Assembly: GCA_017543645.1 (NCBI GenBank)
Contig: JAFYFR010000095.1
Coordinates: forward strand, 1-13,026
Source of the DNA: Bacteroidales bacterium
GTDB taxonomy: Bacteria; Bacteroidota; Bacteroidia; Bacteroidales; UBA3824
DNA: 13,026 bases
Direction of reading: 5' to 3'
Part shown: in pieces, positions 1 through 7,995 of the stretch
Layout of the letters: the number at the start of each line of letters is the position of its first letter
Numbering within the stretch: the stretch's first letter is position 1
The notes under the pieces: generated by a model
What the model was told of the DNA's origin: nothing
The model's input: the letters and a program-made list of their open reading frames with translations, nothing else
Databases searched by the model: none
Made by a program: the position numbers and the translations under genes

Positions 1-282
1 TATGGCTGTGAGTGCCGCGCTCCGTTCCTGATCGGTAAGTTGAAGTCCCTTTGATTCAAGTACATTGAGTGCGTTTTGCATCAGAAATGTAGCCCCCACA
101 GAGTGTTGAAACCTTGTGTGCATTGCGCCCGGATATACGTAACAACTAAGTCCGAGCTGCTTGATACGCCTCATACGCTGAAACAGAGGGTGTTCCATAA
201 TGTCGAAAACTATTTCGTTTTCGATATTGATAAACCCGTATACTGGGTCGTTGATAACTTTAAGTTTGTTGGTTTTAGCCAT
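1..282 (-). CDS. HD-domain phosphohydrolase (dNTPase-like), N-terminal part only
   Basis: This gene runs off the left edge of the window. Reading the minus strand from ATG at 282-280 gives 94 uninterrupted codons down to base 1. The protein begins MAKTNKLKVINDPVYGFINI and carries FQRMRRIKQLGLS at 34-46 and HTRFQHSVGA at 55-64. This is the signature of the COG1078 HD superfamily (dGTP triphosphohydrolase/SAMHD1-like), and His60 in RFQHS is the expected first metal ligand of the HD site. Family members hydrolyse dNTPs or other phosphate esters in the cytoplasm; the substrate here cannot be told. The remaining HD residues lie outside the window. The start is only 4 nt after the stop of the upstream NamZ-like gene, so the two are probably co-transcribed and translationally coupled. 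Family call is confident; specific substrate is not. Confidence 0.88.
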   Translation of the reverse strand, partial: MAKTNKLKVINDPVYGFINIENEIVFDIMEHPLFQRMRRIKQLGLSCYVYPGAMHTRFQHSVGATFLMQNALNVLESKGLQLTDQERSAALTAI

Positions 283-286
283 AATG

Positions 287-1525
287 TTAATCGTAAATAA
301 GGTATTTAGCGCGGATTTTCAGATAGTTGTCGAGTCCGGGCTGCCAAGTGGCAATAATCTCCTCCTCGGTTTTGCCTTGTTGGAGCATCGTGGGCAGCGT
401 GCCGTTGCCGTAGAGCAGTTTGAGAAAATCCTTGCGGTTAATCATATCACGCTTGGAAAACTTGTTGTACATTGTTATAAAGTAACTTAGCGTAAACTTT
501 ATGCTGTCGGGATTGAGGTTGGTAAAATCCATACCGAAACAACGTTTGCCCTTGTGCTGCGGATTGGTCTGCATTCCGGGCATATCCTTGGGGGTAAAAA
601 CGTATGCACCCATAGTGCTGTCGGGATAGCCTATTGAGGTGAAAGGACGCTCGGTGCCACGTCCCACGCTCACTTGGGTAGCCTCAAAAAAGCAAAGACT
701 TGGATAAAGCCTTATGGCAAGATAGTCGGGAAGGTTTGGCGACGGTTTTACAGGAGGGGCATAACGGGTGTGGCGGGTATAGTTTTTTAAAGGAATAACT
801 GTGAGGTCGCATTCTATGCCGTTTTTGAGCCATCCTTCGTAATTAATCATATTTGCAAGTTCGCCCGCAGTAGTGCCGTAGACGATAGGAATTGGGTCGA
901 GACTTACAAACGAAACGGCATCCTTGTCGCGGACAGGGCCTGCCACATAGTCGATATTGGGATTAGGACGGTCTAACACCACCACAGGAATATTGTTTTC
1001 GGCGCACGCCTCCATCACATTGTGCATAGTGCTGATGTAAGTAAAGAAACGGCATCCCACGTCTTGAATATCATAGACCATAATGTCGATACCTTTTAGA
1101 TGCTCTGCCGATGGTTTGAGGTTTTTGCCGTAAAGCGACACCACCTCAATGCCTGTTTTTTCGTCTTTGCCCGACACCACACGTTTGCCCGGCTCGGCAT
1201 CGCCACGGAAACCGTGCTCGGGCGAGTAGATTTTTGCGATTTTGATGCCTTTATCCAAAAGCAAATCCACCAAATGACCGCCAAACGCCACGGTGGTAGC
1301 GTTGCCGGTGAGTCCTACCCGCTTGTTTTTTAATAGATTGAGATACGCGGCGGTGTCTTCGGCTGCCACAATCACGGGGAGAGGTTCGGGCTTGGGTGGA
1401 GTAGGAGCGGGAACCACCGTATCACCGTTAACATTAGCCTGATTGCTTGTGGTTTGCTTACTTTTGCACCCGTAAATCGTAGTTGCCACACACAATATAT
1501 ATATAATAATGTGTTGTAATCTCAT
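287..1525 (-). CDS. namZ: NamZ-like exo-beta-N-acetylmuramidase lipoprotein (DUF1343/YbbC, GH171)
   Basis: The 412-aa protein belongs to the YbbC/DUF1343 family (PF07075). Members characterised in Bacillus subtilis and Tannerella forsythia (NamZ, GH171) release MurNAc from non-reducing ends of peptidoglycan fragments. The N-terminus is a lipoprotein signal: a hydrophobic stretch about residues 5-19 ending in the lipobox-like IYGC with Cys20, then a Pro-rich linker at 39-50 before the catalytic domain. Visible family motifs are SPEHGFRG at 101-108 (with the conserved Glu103), YDIQDVG at 151-157, LDRPNP at 184-189, PSPNLP at 261-266 and SVGRGTERPF at 286-295. Length is normal for the family plus its leader. 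The likely location is membrane-anchored in the periplasm, for cell-wall recycling or scavenging of wall fragments. It is divergent from the TonB receptor and heads a pair with the HD-domain gene 4 nt downstream. The family is certain; the exact activity is inferred from homology. Confidence 0.9.
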   Translation of the reverse strand: MRLQHIIIYILCVATTIYGCKSKQTTSNQANVNGDTVVPAPTPPKPEPLPVIVAAEDTAAYLNLLKNKRVGLTGNATTVAFGGHLVDLLLDKGIKIAKIYSPEHGFRGDAEPGKRVVSGKDEKTGIEVVSLYGKNLKPSAEHLKGIDIMVYDIQDVGCRFFTYISTMHNVMEACAENNIPVVVLDRPNPNIDYVAGPVRDKDAVSFVSLDPIPIVYGTTAGELANMINYEGWLKNGIECDLTVIPLKNYTRHTRYAPPVKPSPNLPDYLAIRLYPSLCFFEATQVSVGRGTERPFTSIGYPDSTMGAYVFTPKDMPGMQTNPQHKGKRCFGMDFTNLNPDSIKFTLSYFITMYNKFSKRDMINRKDFLKLLYGNGTLPTMLQQGKTEEEIIATWQPGLDNYLKIRAKYLIYD

Positions 1526-1548
1526 AATAATCTTATTTTAATAATAGC

Positions 1549-1578
1549 GTAACGTATGCTGGGTATCTTTACACCAAA
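1549..1578 (-). promoter_or_regulatory. possible Bacteroidetes promoter for the NamZ-like gene
   Basis: Read on the minus strand, TTTG (1578-1575) is followed after 18 nt by TACGTTAC (1556-1549). This partly matches the Bacteroidetes TTTG / TAnnTTTG promoter pair, with the last two bases of the -7 element off. It lies 24 nt upstream of the NamZ-like ATG at 1525. It overlaps the candidate -7 element of the divergent receptor gene. The match is weak. Confidence 0.22.
1564..1571 (+). promoter_or_regulatory. candidate -7 element for the TonB receptor gene
   Basis: TATCTTTA matches 7 of 8 positions of the -7 consensus TAnnTTTG, counting the two free positions, and sits 41 nt before the ATG at 1613. 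No good TTTG lies at the usual distance upstream; the nearest, TTTA at 1537-1540, is spaced 23 nt. It shares the 87-nt divergent gap with the minus-strand NamZ promoter, so the two transcripts may compete. Confidence 0.35.
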
Positions 1579-1612
1579 TTTTTAAGCGGATAAATTTAAT
1601 AATTTTAATCGT

Positions 1613-3586
1613 ATGAAAACGCAAAACTTTTTAAAAAAAATTTTATTAACAACCTGTTCAACTGTTCTGTCTTTTTCTTTATATGCTCAAACCGACACTC
1701 TTGATGTGGAGCTTGGCGAGGTTCGTGTGCTATCGAGCCGTGTGCCACTTACACGAGCGCAAACACCTGTGCTGGTTAAGGTTATTAGCCGTAACGAAAT
1801 TCTTGCCCAGCCGTCGGCCACTATCGAATCGGTGCTTAAGTCGGCATCGGGTGTTGACGTCCGCCAGCGTGGCGAAGGCGTACAAACCGACATCTCGCTC
1901 CGTGGCGGCACTTTCGACCAAATTACCATCCTTCTTAACGGCATCAACATTTCGTCGCCCCACACAGGGCACCTCAGTGCCGACTTCCCTGTTTCTATCG
2001 ACGATATAGAGCGTATCGAAATTCTCGAAGGCCCTTCGGCAAGGGTGTTTGGCACTCAGTCGTTTTGTGGCACTATCAACATTGTTACTATCGACGCCGA
2101 CCCATCTAAAAACGGCTATTCGTTTGCATCGCAGGGCGTGGTTAATACCTTTGCCGGCGATAACGGACACTTGGGCGCAAACCTTTCGGCTGCATTTGCC
2201 CACAATGCCGGATACAACGCCAAGGGTAATCCCAACCGATTGGTTCACAACCTTTCGGCAGGTTATGTAACCGACGATGGCGACGTTAAAAACTCATCGT
2301 ATTCGGTTTCGCGTGTTTACTACCGTGGCGGATACCGTGCCGACAATATCAAAGCCGACCTTCAGGCTGGATATTCTTACAAACCTTTCGACGCCAACAC
2401 ATTCTACGGCGCAGCTTCTACCGACCAGTGGGAAAGCAACGAGCATTTTCTCCTCTCGGCTAATGCCGAAATTACTTCGGGTAACTTTCATTTTAACCCT
2501 GTGATTGCGCTCGACCGCCGTTACGACCACTACCAATGGCACAAGGATTCGCCCGCCGGTGAAAACTTCCACCGTTGCGATGTATCCACCATGGGCTTTA
2601 ACGCTTGGACAAAATCTTCTGTTGGACGCTCGTCGATAGGCGTGGAGATGCGCTCCGAACAGATTTTCAGTACCAAACTCGGCAACTTGCTCGATTCGGC
2701 AAAGTTTTTTGAAACCCGCGGCATCGATGCACAAAACAGTGTGTTATACTCGCACTCGGCACACCGTACTAATATTACAGTGCTGTTAGAACACGACTTT
2801 TTGTTCAACAAATGGACTATTGCTCTTGCTGCTCCTGCGGTGTACAACTCGATGCTCGACTATCAGTGGCGTTGGTGTCCGGGTGTGGATATTTCGTACC
2901 GCCCCAATATCTATTGGAAAATCTATGCCAATGCCAACTCGGCAATGCGTATGCCCACTTTCACCGACCTTTATTATTCGGGGGCAAACATCGTGGGCAA
3001 TAGCGACCTCGACCCCGAACGTTCGGTTGATTGCTCAATAGGTGTGCGCCGCCGCAATCAGTTGGTTGATGCCGGCGTAACGCTTTTTGGCTCTCACAAA
3101 ACCGACATGATCGACTGGGTGGTGTACGCCTCCGAACCCGACGGCAAAACCTACCGCTCAGGCAATTTCGAAATGGAGACTCTCGGTGGCGAGGCAGATT
3201 TTGCCATCCGTCCGCGAGCAATTTTTAGCAACTTTTGGATAACCAAAGTAGGCGCGCAGTATTCGTATATCGATGCCGACATAGAATACAGCCAACCCAT
3301 AATCGCCTCAAAATATGCGCAAGAATATCTCCGCCACAAAGTAGCCGCCGACCTTGAGCTTTCGCCCCTCAAGCCGCTCACCATCTGCGCACAATACCGC
3401 TACCAATACCGTGTAGGCGAGGGCAACGAACCCTATTCGCTTGTAGACCTTGCCGCCAACTACAATCTCAAAAAGCTGACATTCTACGTGCAGGTTTACA
3501 ACCTCTTAGACGAAGAGTATTTTGATTTTTCGTATATCCAACAGCCCGGCCGCCGCTTTATCGGAGGCGTAAAGTATAGGTTTTAA
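1613..3586 (+). CDS. TonB-dependent outer-membrane receptor
   Basis: The 657-aa protein has a Sec signal peptide (basic MKTQNFLKK, hydrophobic core, likely cleavage after LYA, residue 25). A TonB-box-like stretch follows at about 28-38 (DTLDVELGEVR). The plug domain covers about 45-160, including SVLKSASGVDVRQRG (73-87), ISLRGG (94-99), and IERIEILEGPSARVFGTQS at 131-149 leading into GTINIVT. The rest is a beta-barrel rich in alternating aromatic residues, ending in the terminal Phe typical of outer-membrane proteins (GVKYRF). It would import a scarce ligand across the outer membrane using TonB-ExbBD energy. It lacks the N-terminal carboxypeptidase-regulatory-like domain of SusC proteins, has no SusD neighbour, and is short, in the BtuB/siderophore-receptor size range. 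The general plug layout resembles BtuB-like receptors, but no cobalamin riboswitch or B12 gene is near, so the substrate is unknown. It is apparently monocistronic. Confidence 0.93.
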   Translation: MKTQNFLKKILLTTCSTVLSFSLYAQTDTLDVELGEVRVLSSRVPLTRAQTPVLVKVISRNEILAQPSATIESVLKSASGVDVRQRGEGVQTDISLRGGTFDQITILLNGINISSPHTGHLSADFPVSIDDIERIEILEGPSARVFGTQSFCGTINIVTIDADPSKNGYSFASQGVVNTFAGDNGHLGANLSAAFAHNAGYNAKGNPNRLVHNLSAGYVTDDGDVKNSSYSVSRVYYRGGYRADNIKADLQAGYSYKPFDANTFYGAASTDQWESNEHFLLSANAEITSGNFHFNPVIALDRRYDHYQWHKDSPAGENFHRCDVSTMGFNAWTKSSVGRSSIGVEMRSEQIFSTKLGNLLDSAKFFETRGIDAQNSVLYSHSAHRTNITVLLEHDFLFNKWTIALAAPAVYNSMLDYQWRWCPGVDISYRPNIYWKIYANANSAMRMPTFTDLYYSGANIVGNSDLDPERSVDCSIGVRRRNQLVDAGVTLFGSHKTDMIDWVVYASEPDGKTYRSGNFEMETLGGEADFAIRPRAIFSNFWITKVGAQYSYIDADIEYSQPIIASKYAQEYLRHKVAADLELSPLKPLTICAQYRYQYRVGEGNEPYSLVDLAANYNLKKLTFYVQVYNLLDEEYFDFSYIQQPGRRFIGGVKYRF

Positions 3587-3615
3587 GGCTGCAAGCCATA
3601 AGCATAATGGTAAAT

Positions 3616-3658
3616 AAAAAAAACGGAGTTGCGTACATGTACCGCAACTCCGTTTTTT
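3616..3658. terminator. bidirectional intrinsic terminator between convergent genes
   Basis: A perfect 10-bp stem (CGGAGTTGCG at 3624-3633 with CGCAACTCCG at 3643-3652) encloses a 9-nt loop. It is flanked by eight A on the left (3616-3623) and six T on the right (3653-3658), so it works as an A-stem-T signal in either direction. It starts 30 nt after the TonB receptor stop and ends about 40 nt beyond the minus-strand XRE stop, so it can terminate both transcripts. Confidence 0.9.
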
Positions 3659-3697
3659 GCAATCGTAAACGAAAAATTTGCCAAAACAGGCAGGAAG

Positions 3698-3904
3698 CTA
3701 TTCTTCTTCGTCGTCTAAGATGAAAATGTCTTCGAGATTGACTTTGAAAAATCTTGCAATTTTAAGGGCCAAAACAGTTGAAGGGATGAACTTACCTGTT
3801 TCAATTGCGTGGATTGTCTGTCTCGATACGTTAACTTTCTCGGCGAGTTCGGCTTGGGTGATTTTCTTCTTTGCCCTTTCTACTCTTATCGTGTTTTCCA
3901 TCAT
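3698..3904 (-). CDS. small XRE-family (Cro/CI-type) transcriptional regulator
   Basis: A 68-aa single-domain protein that is essentially only a helix-turn-helix. The HTH_3 pattern is clear: TIRVERAKKKITQAELAEKV, then NVSRQTIHAIETGKFIPS, then ALKIARFFKVNLEDIF. The recognition helix is SRQTIHAIE at about 27-35. The C-terminus is acidic (DDEEE). It most resembles the roughly 65-70-aa regulators found in many bacteria next to small membrane proteins, but no such partner lies beside it here. The start may be Met1 (3904) or Met2 (3901). It is convergent with the TonB receptor and shares its terminator. Upstream lies an AT-rich gap with two pairs of short repeats that could be its own operators. Target genes are unknown. 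Confidence 0.9.
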   Translation of the reverse strand: MMENTIRVERAKKKITQAELAEKVNVSRQTIHAIETGKFIPSTVLALKIARFFKVNLEDIFILDDEEE

Positions 3905-3915
3905 GATGTTTTATG

Positions 3916-3989
3916 TTTTAATATGTTGCTAAATAATCAAGTTTTGTAGGTTTTGTTTACATTTTAATATGTGCCAAATCCGTGCCAAA
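3916..3989. repeat. paired short direct repeats upstream of the XRE gene (candidate operator)
   Basis: The 11-mer TTTTAATATGT occurs at 3916-3926 and again at 3962-3972, 46 nt apart. The 8-mer GTGCCAAA occurs at 3971-3978 and 3982-3989, an 11-nt period that places both copies on one face of the helix. All lie within 90 nt upstream of the XRE start. Small XRE regulators often repress themselves by binding such sites; that role is inferred here, and A+T-rich repeats can occur by chance. Confidence 0.35.
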
Positions 3990-4229
3990 AGGTCGTTTTT
4001 ACTAAAAAAAAATCAACTTTACTTTAAAAGTACGCCCTTATGGGTTTTAAGTGATTGGTATTTTGTTAAATATAAAAACCAATAATGCAAAAATGCTGCC
4101 ATTTTGTATTAGTTTATATTAATTTTGTGATTTCTAATTGTCAAATTTTGCATATTTTAGTTTTATAATCAACACATGGTAATTTGCTTGACATTATTAA
4201 TTTCTAAATAAAATGTACGTATTAAAAGT

Positions 4230-4259
4230 TTTGTTGTTTGAGATTTTTTTCTAATTTCG
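4230..4259 (+). promoter_or_regulatory. Bacteroidetes-type promoter for yfhO-ychF
   Basis: TTTG at 4230-4233 is followed after 18 nt by TAATTTCG at 4252-4259. This matches the Bacteroidetes -33/-7 pair (TTTG / TAnnTTTG) except for one base in the -7 element. Transcription should start near 4264-4267, giving a leader of about 60 nt before the ATG at 4329. This also argues against translation starting at 4266. Confidence 0.7.
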
Positions 4260-4328
4260 CACCGTTTGAATTTTGGCGCGGGGGCGCAAGCGTTTCCGCC
4301 GTTTTATATAACTGATTTAAGATTTAAC

Positions 4329-6854
4329 ATGAAAGACAAATTAAAAGGTATACTGCCCCACATTATTGCAGTGGTGGTGTTTATAGTAGTAAGCGCAATA
4401 TATTTCTTCCCCATTTTGGAAGGTCAGGAGCTGCTTCAGAGCGACGATATTCATGCCAGGGGCATGGCTCAGGAGCTTATCGAGTACGAAAACGCCACCG
4501 GCGAAAGTTCCGATTGGACAGGTTCGATGTTTGGTGGAATGCCCGCTTACCAGATCAAGAGTCACGAATCGTTTAACATCTACCATTTGCTGCAGCGCGG
4601 ATTCAGGATTTTCCTGCCGTACACCAACATGGCGATATTTTTCATTTATCTTTTAGGATTCTATTTCCTGCTCACGGCGTTAGACCTGAAACGCGGAATC
4701 GCAATCATCGGCGCGTTTGCCTTCGCCCTCAGCACATACAATATTATAATAATTGCCGCCGGACATATCACCAAGTGCTACGCCATAGCTTACATGGCTC
4801 CAGTGCTGGCTGGCATCATCTATGTATTCAACAAGAGGTACTTCCTCGGCGGACTTATCACGGCTATCTCGCTCGGCATCGAGATTTCGTGCAACCATCC
4901 GCAGATACTTTACTACCTTGCCATTCTCTGCTTTCTGTACACGGTGTACAAAGCCTGTGTGGCTTTCAAGGAAAAGACCTTCCCCGCATTTGGCAAGGCG
5001 TTAGGCGTGGTGGCTGTAGCGGCTGTCTTTGCTGTCCTGCCCAATATCACAAGCCTTTGGACAACATGGGAATACGGCAAATATTCTACTCGTAGCCAGA
5101 GCGAACTTTCTAACAAGCAGCAGAGCACAGGTCTCGACAAGGATTACGCCCTTGCCTGGAGCTGCGGCGTAAGCGAAAGTTTCCAACTCTTTATCCCTAA
5201 CTTCAAGGGCGGCGAAACCACGGCTCTCGGCAGCGACGAAAACGCCATGGATGCCGTTAGAGGTCATCAGCTCGCTAACGAAATTGCCAATCAGAACCAC
5301 TATTGGGGCGACCAGCCTTTTACTTCGGGTCCCGTTTACGTGGGCGCACTAATATTCTTCCTCTTTGTCTTAGGTCTGTTTATCGTAAAGAGCAGCGCAA
5401 AATGGTGGCTCTTGGGAGGAACTTTGGTTTCGTTGGTATTGTCGTGGGGACAGAATATCCAGTGGTTCACCGACATAATTTTCAACCTTGTGCCGATGTA
5501 CAACAAGTTCCGCTCGGTGTCGATGGTTTTGGTGATAGCGCAGGTGTGCATACCTTTCTTGGCAATGCTGGCTGTGAAGGAGATAATCGACAATCCCGAG
5601 GGCGTATGGAAACAGAAGAGCAACATTCTTAGCGCGCTTGCCCTAACAGCCGGCGTGTGCATTGTGTTCTATTTGTTCCCGCACATCACGTCGATGCTTT
5701 CGGCTAACGAATCCGTGCAGCTCAACAAGCTTATCGACGAAGGTGGCGAAAATGCCGCGCTCTACCAGCAGTTTATGGACGGACTTGTGAATGCGCGTGT
5801 GGCAGTTTTCCGTGCCGACGTCTTCCGCTCGCTGATGTTCATCCTTTTGGGAGCTGTTGCCGTAATGCTCTACTTAACCAAGATTATCAAAAAGCCCGCC
5901 ATGGCTATGGTTCTCTTGGGCGCGTTAATCGTTGCCGACCTGTGGATGGTAGACTACCGTTACCTCGGCCCCAAGGACTACAAGACTTCGATTGAGACCA
6001 ACGTATTCAAACCCACTGCCGCCGACCAGATTATCCTTAAGGACAACGACCCCGACTTCCGCGTGCTGGATCTCACCAAAAATGTGTTTAACGATGGTGT
6101 AACGCCATATTTCCATAAGACCATAGGCGGATACCACGGCGCAAAGCTCCGCCGTTATCAGGAGTTTATCGACACACTGCTTGCTCCGGCTGTCAATGCC
6201 GCTATGTATGTGGCTAAGAACAACCCCGACCAGCTGCAGGCCTTCGTAGGGCAGAGCCCCGCGCTCAACATGCTCAACACCAAGTTCGTTATCACTGACC
6301 CGAACCAGTTCCCAATTGTAAATCTTGGCACCTATGGTAACGCTTGGTTTGTAAACAAATTCGACCTTGTGGAAAACGCCGACAAGGAGATAGAAACCAT
6401 CAAGCGTAGCGACCTTCTCAAAACCGCGGTCATCAACAAGAACATTTTTGCCGACTATGTGCCAGTGCTTCCCAAAGAGCAGATTTTTGCCGAAGACTCA
6501 AGCGTTATTTCGCTTGCCGAGTACAAGCCAAATTATCTAAAATATAATGCCTTGGCCTTCCGCGACCGTTTGGCGGTGTTCTCCGAGGTGTATTACCCCA
6601 AAGGCTGGCAGGCGTATATCGACGGCAGCCCAGTAGACCATATTTCTGCCGACTACATTCTCCGCGCCATGGTGGTTCCCGCCGGACAGCATACCATCGA
6701 GTTCAGGTTCGACCCATCGTCGGTGCGCATTGGCTCTGCTATCGCGGTAATTTCGTCGATACTTGTGATTTTGGCTGTGGCTGCTTACATCTATTTTGTT
6801 TGCAGCGGCAAGATAAAAGAAGAAGATAATTCAATCGAAAAGGATAAAATTTAA
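4329..6854 (+). CDS. YfhO-family polytopic membrane protein (GT-C-like)
   Basis: Starting at ATG 4329 the protein is 841 aa. I chose this start because the upstream ATG at 4266 lies at the predicted transcription start and would add 21 non-hydrophobic residues before TM1. The protein matches the YfhO family (PF09586). TM1 is at about 10-29, followed by the conserved external loop with Asp39-Asp40 (QSDDIHARGM) and MFGGMPAYQI (67-76). Further hydrophobic helices lie at about 100-117, 123-141, 150-168, 190-208, 224-240, 335-353, 358-374, 395-415, 434-450, 500-516 and 523-540. A large soluble C-terminal domain with YYPKGWQAYIDG (755-766) precedes a last helix at about 802-823. YfhO proteins are thought to be GT-C-fold glycosyltransferases moving sugars from polyprenyl carriers to envelope polymers; in Firmicutes they glycosylate lipoteichoic acid. 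The acceptor in Bacteroidales is unknown. ychF follows 6 nt downstream, so the pair is likely an operon. Confidence 0.9.
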   Translation: MKDKLKGILPHIIAVVVFIVVSAIYFFPILEGQELLQSDDIHARGMAQELIEYENATGESSDWTGSMFGGMPAYQIKSHESFNIYHLLQRGFRIFLPYTNMAIFFIYLLGFYFLLTALDLKRGIAIIGAFAFALSTYNIIIIAAGHITKCYAIAYMAPVLAGIIYVFNKRYFLGGLITAISLGIEISCNHPQILYYLAILCFLYTVYKACVAFKEKTFPAFGKALGVVAVAAVFAVLPNITSLWTTWEYGKYSTRSQSELSNKQQSTGLDKDYALAWSCGVSESFQLFIPNFKGGETTALGSDENAMDAVRGHQLANEIANQNHYWGDQPFTSGPVYVGALIFFLFVLGLFIVKSSAKWWLLGGTLVSLVLSWGQNIQWFTDIIFNLVPMYNKFRSVSMVLVIAQVCIPFLAMLAVKEIIDNPEGVWKQKSNILSALALTAGVCIVFYLFPHITSMLSANESVQLNKLIDEGGENAALYQQFMDGLVNARVAVFRADVFRSLMFILLGAVAVMLYLTKIIKKPAMAMVLLGALIVADLWMVDYRYLGPKDYKTSIETNVFKPTAADQIILKDNDPDFRVLDLTKNVFNDGVTPYFHKTIGGYHGAKLRRYQEFIDTLLAPAVNAAMYVAKNNPDQLQAFVGQSPALNMLNTKFVITDPNQFPIVNLGTYGNAWFVNKFDLVENADKEIETIKRSDLLKTAVINKNIFADYVPVLPKEQIFAEDSSVISLAEYKPNYLKYNALAFRDRLAVFSEVYYPKGWQAYIDGSPVDHISADYILRAMVVPAGQHTIEFRFDPSSVRIGSAIAVISSILVILAVAAYIYFVCSGKIKEEDNSIEKDKI

Positions 6855-6860
6855 AATATT

Positions 6861-7961
6861 ATGTCATTACAATGCGGAATAGTTGGACTGCCCAACGTAG
6901 GCAAGTCAACACTTTTCAACTGTCTTTCGAGTGCAAAGGCTCAGGCTGCGAATTTTCCTTTCTGCACCATTGAGCCAAACGTGGGCGTGGTGTCAGTACC
7001 CGACGACCGTCTTATCGAGCTTGAGAAAATAGACCATCCGGCTCAGGTAGTCCCCGCCACAGTGGAGATTGTGGACATCGCAGGACTGGTAAAAGGCGCA
7101 AGCAAGGGCGAGGGCTTGGGCAATAAGTTCCTTGCCAACATTCGCGAAACCGACGCTATTATCCACGTGCTCCGCTGTTTCGACGACGAGAACGTTACAC
7201 ACGTGGACGGCTCTGTGAATCCCGTGCGCGACAAGGAGATTATCGATGCCGAACTGCAAATCAAAGACCTCGAGACCATCGAGCAGCGTTACGCCAAAAC
7301 CGAGAAGATAGCCAAGACCGCCAAAGACAAGGACGCGGCGCAGCTTTTGGTAGTGATGGACAAGTTTAAATCAGCCCTCGAGCAAGGCAAGTCGGCTCGC
7401 ACCGTGGCACTCGACGAAAACGAAAGAGAGATAGCAAAACAGCTTTTCCTCCTTACCAACAAGCCCGTGATGTATGTCTGCAACGTGGACGAGAAATCGG
7501 TACTCACCGGCAACGCATACACCGAGGCTGTGAAAGAAGCCGTGAAGGACGAGAATGCCGAAATACTTGTAATCGCCGCCAAAACCGAGGAGGAGATAGC
7601 GGAGATGGAGTCGTTTGAAGACCGCAAGATGTTTCTCGACGACCTCGGGCTCAAAGAGTCGGGCGTGGTAAAGCTCATCCGCTCGGCATACAAACTGCTC
7701 AACCTTGAGACCTTCTTCACCTCCGGCCCTAAGGAATCCAAGGCGTGGACATACAAGAAAGGCTCGCTCGCTCCGCAGTGCGCCGGCGTTATCCACAGCG
7801 ATTTTGAGAAAGGCTTTATCAAGGCCGAAGTAATAAAGATGGAAGACTACATAGCCCTTGGTTCGGAAGCCGCCTGCCGCGACGCTGGCAAAATCCATAT
7901 CGAAGGCAAAGACTACGTGGTGCAGGATGGCGACATCATGCACTTCCGTTTCAATGTATAA
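6861..7961 (+). CDS. ychF: YchF/OLA1-family redox-regulated ATPase
   Basis: The 366-aa protein is full length for the family. The G1/P-loop GLPNVGKST is at residues 9-17, and the switch/G3 stretch DIAGLVKGASKGEGLGN is at 72-88. In place of the canonical NKxD base-specificity motif there is NVDE at 208-211, the YchF feature associated with ATP rather than GTP preference. A coiled-coil helical insertion lies at about 120-190, and the TGS domain occupies roughly 279-364. YchF binds ribosomes, has ATPase activity, and in Escherichia coli is linked to negative control of the oxidative-stress response. It is a housekeeping gene, here second in the yfhO-ychF unit and followed by a strong terminator. 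Nothing unusual was seen. Confidence 0.97.
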   Translation: MSLQCGIVGLPNVGKSTLFNCLSSAKAQAANFPFCTIEPNVGVVSVPDDRLIELEKIDHPAQVVPATVEIVDIAGLVKGASKGEGLGNKFLANIRETDAIIHVLRCFDDENVTHVDGSVNPVRDKEIIDAELQIKDLETIEQRYAKTEKIAKTAKDKDAAQLLVVMDKFKSALEQGKSARTVALDENEREIAKQLFLLTNKPVMYVCNVDEKSVLTGNAYTEAVKEAVKDENAEILVIAAKTEEEIAEMESFEDRKMFLDDLGLKESGVVKLIRSAYKLLNLETFFTSGPKESKAWTYKKGSLAPQCAGVIHSDFEKGFIKAEVIKMEDYIALGSEAACRDAGKIHIEGKDYVVQDGDIMHFRFNV

Positions 7962-7995
7962 GCAACCATGTGATTTTTGATTTTTGATTAAAGAT

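Larger units (their letters stand above)
3905..4328. other. AT-rich intergenic region between the XRE regulator and yfhO
   Basis: This 424-nt stretch has no convincing gene; the 21-codon extension from ATG 4266 is rejected below. It holds two copies of TTTTAATATGT (3916-3926 and 3962-3972), two copies of GTGCCAAA one helical turn apart (3971-3978 and 3982-3989), and an imperfect hairpin at 4084-4110 (loop CTGC, one bulge, no T-tract). It also holds a good promoter at 4230-4259. It is much richer in A+T than the flanking coding DNA. Nothing else was recognised. Confidence 0.6.

Noticed and set aside
1526..1612. Cobalamin riboswitch before the TonB receptor
   Set aside because: The gap is 87 nt and AT-rich, with no B12-box-like sequence; a cobalamin riboswitch would not fit.
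4084..4110. Imperfect hairpin in the XRE-yfhO gap
   Set aside because: A/T-rich arms with a bulge and a wobble, and no T-tract; not enough to call a terminator or small RNA.
4266..4328. Upstream ATG adding 21 residues to YfhO
   Set aside because: It lies at the predicted transcription start of the promoter at 4230-4259, and the extra residues do not resemble the N-terminus before TM1; ATG 4329 is preferred.
7371..7943. A 190-codon minus-strand frame opposite ychF
   Set aside because: ychF is certain on the other strand; the antisense product is Cys/Phe/Val-rich, with no domain.
7971..7990. Tandem TGATTTT repeat after ychF
   Set aside because: Low-complexity sequence just before the terminator; too short to mean anything alone.
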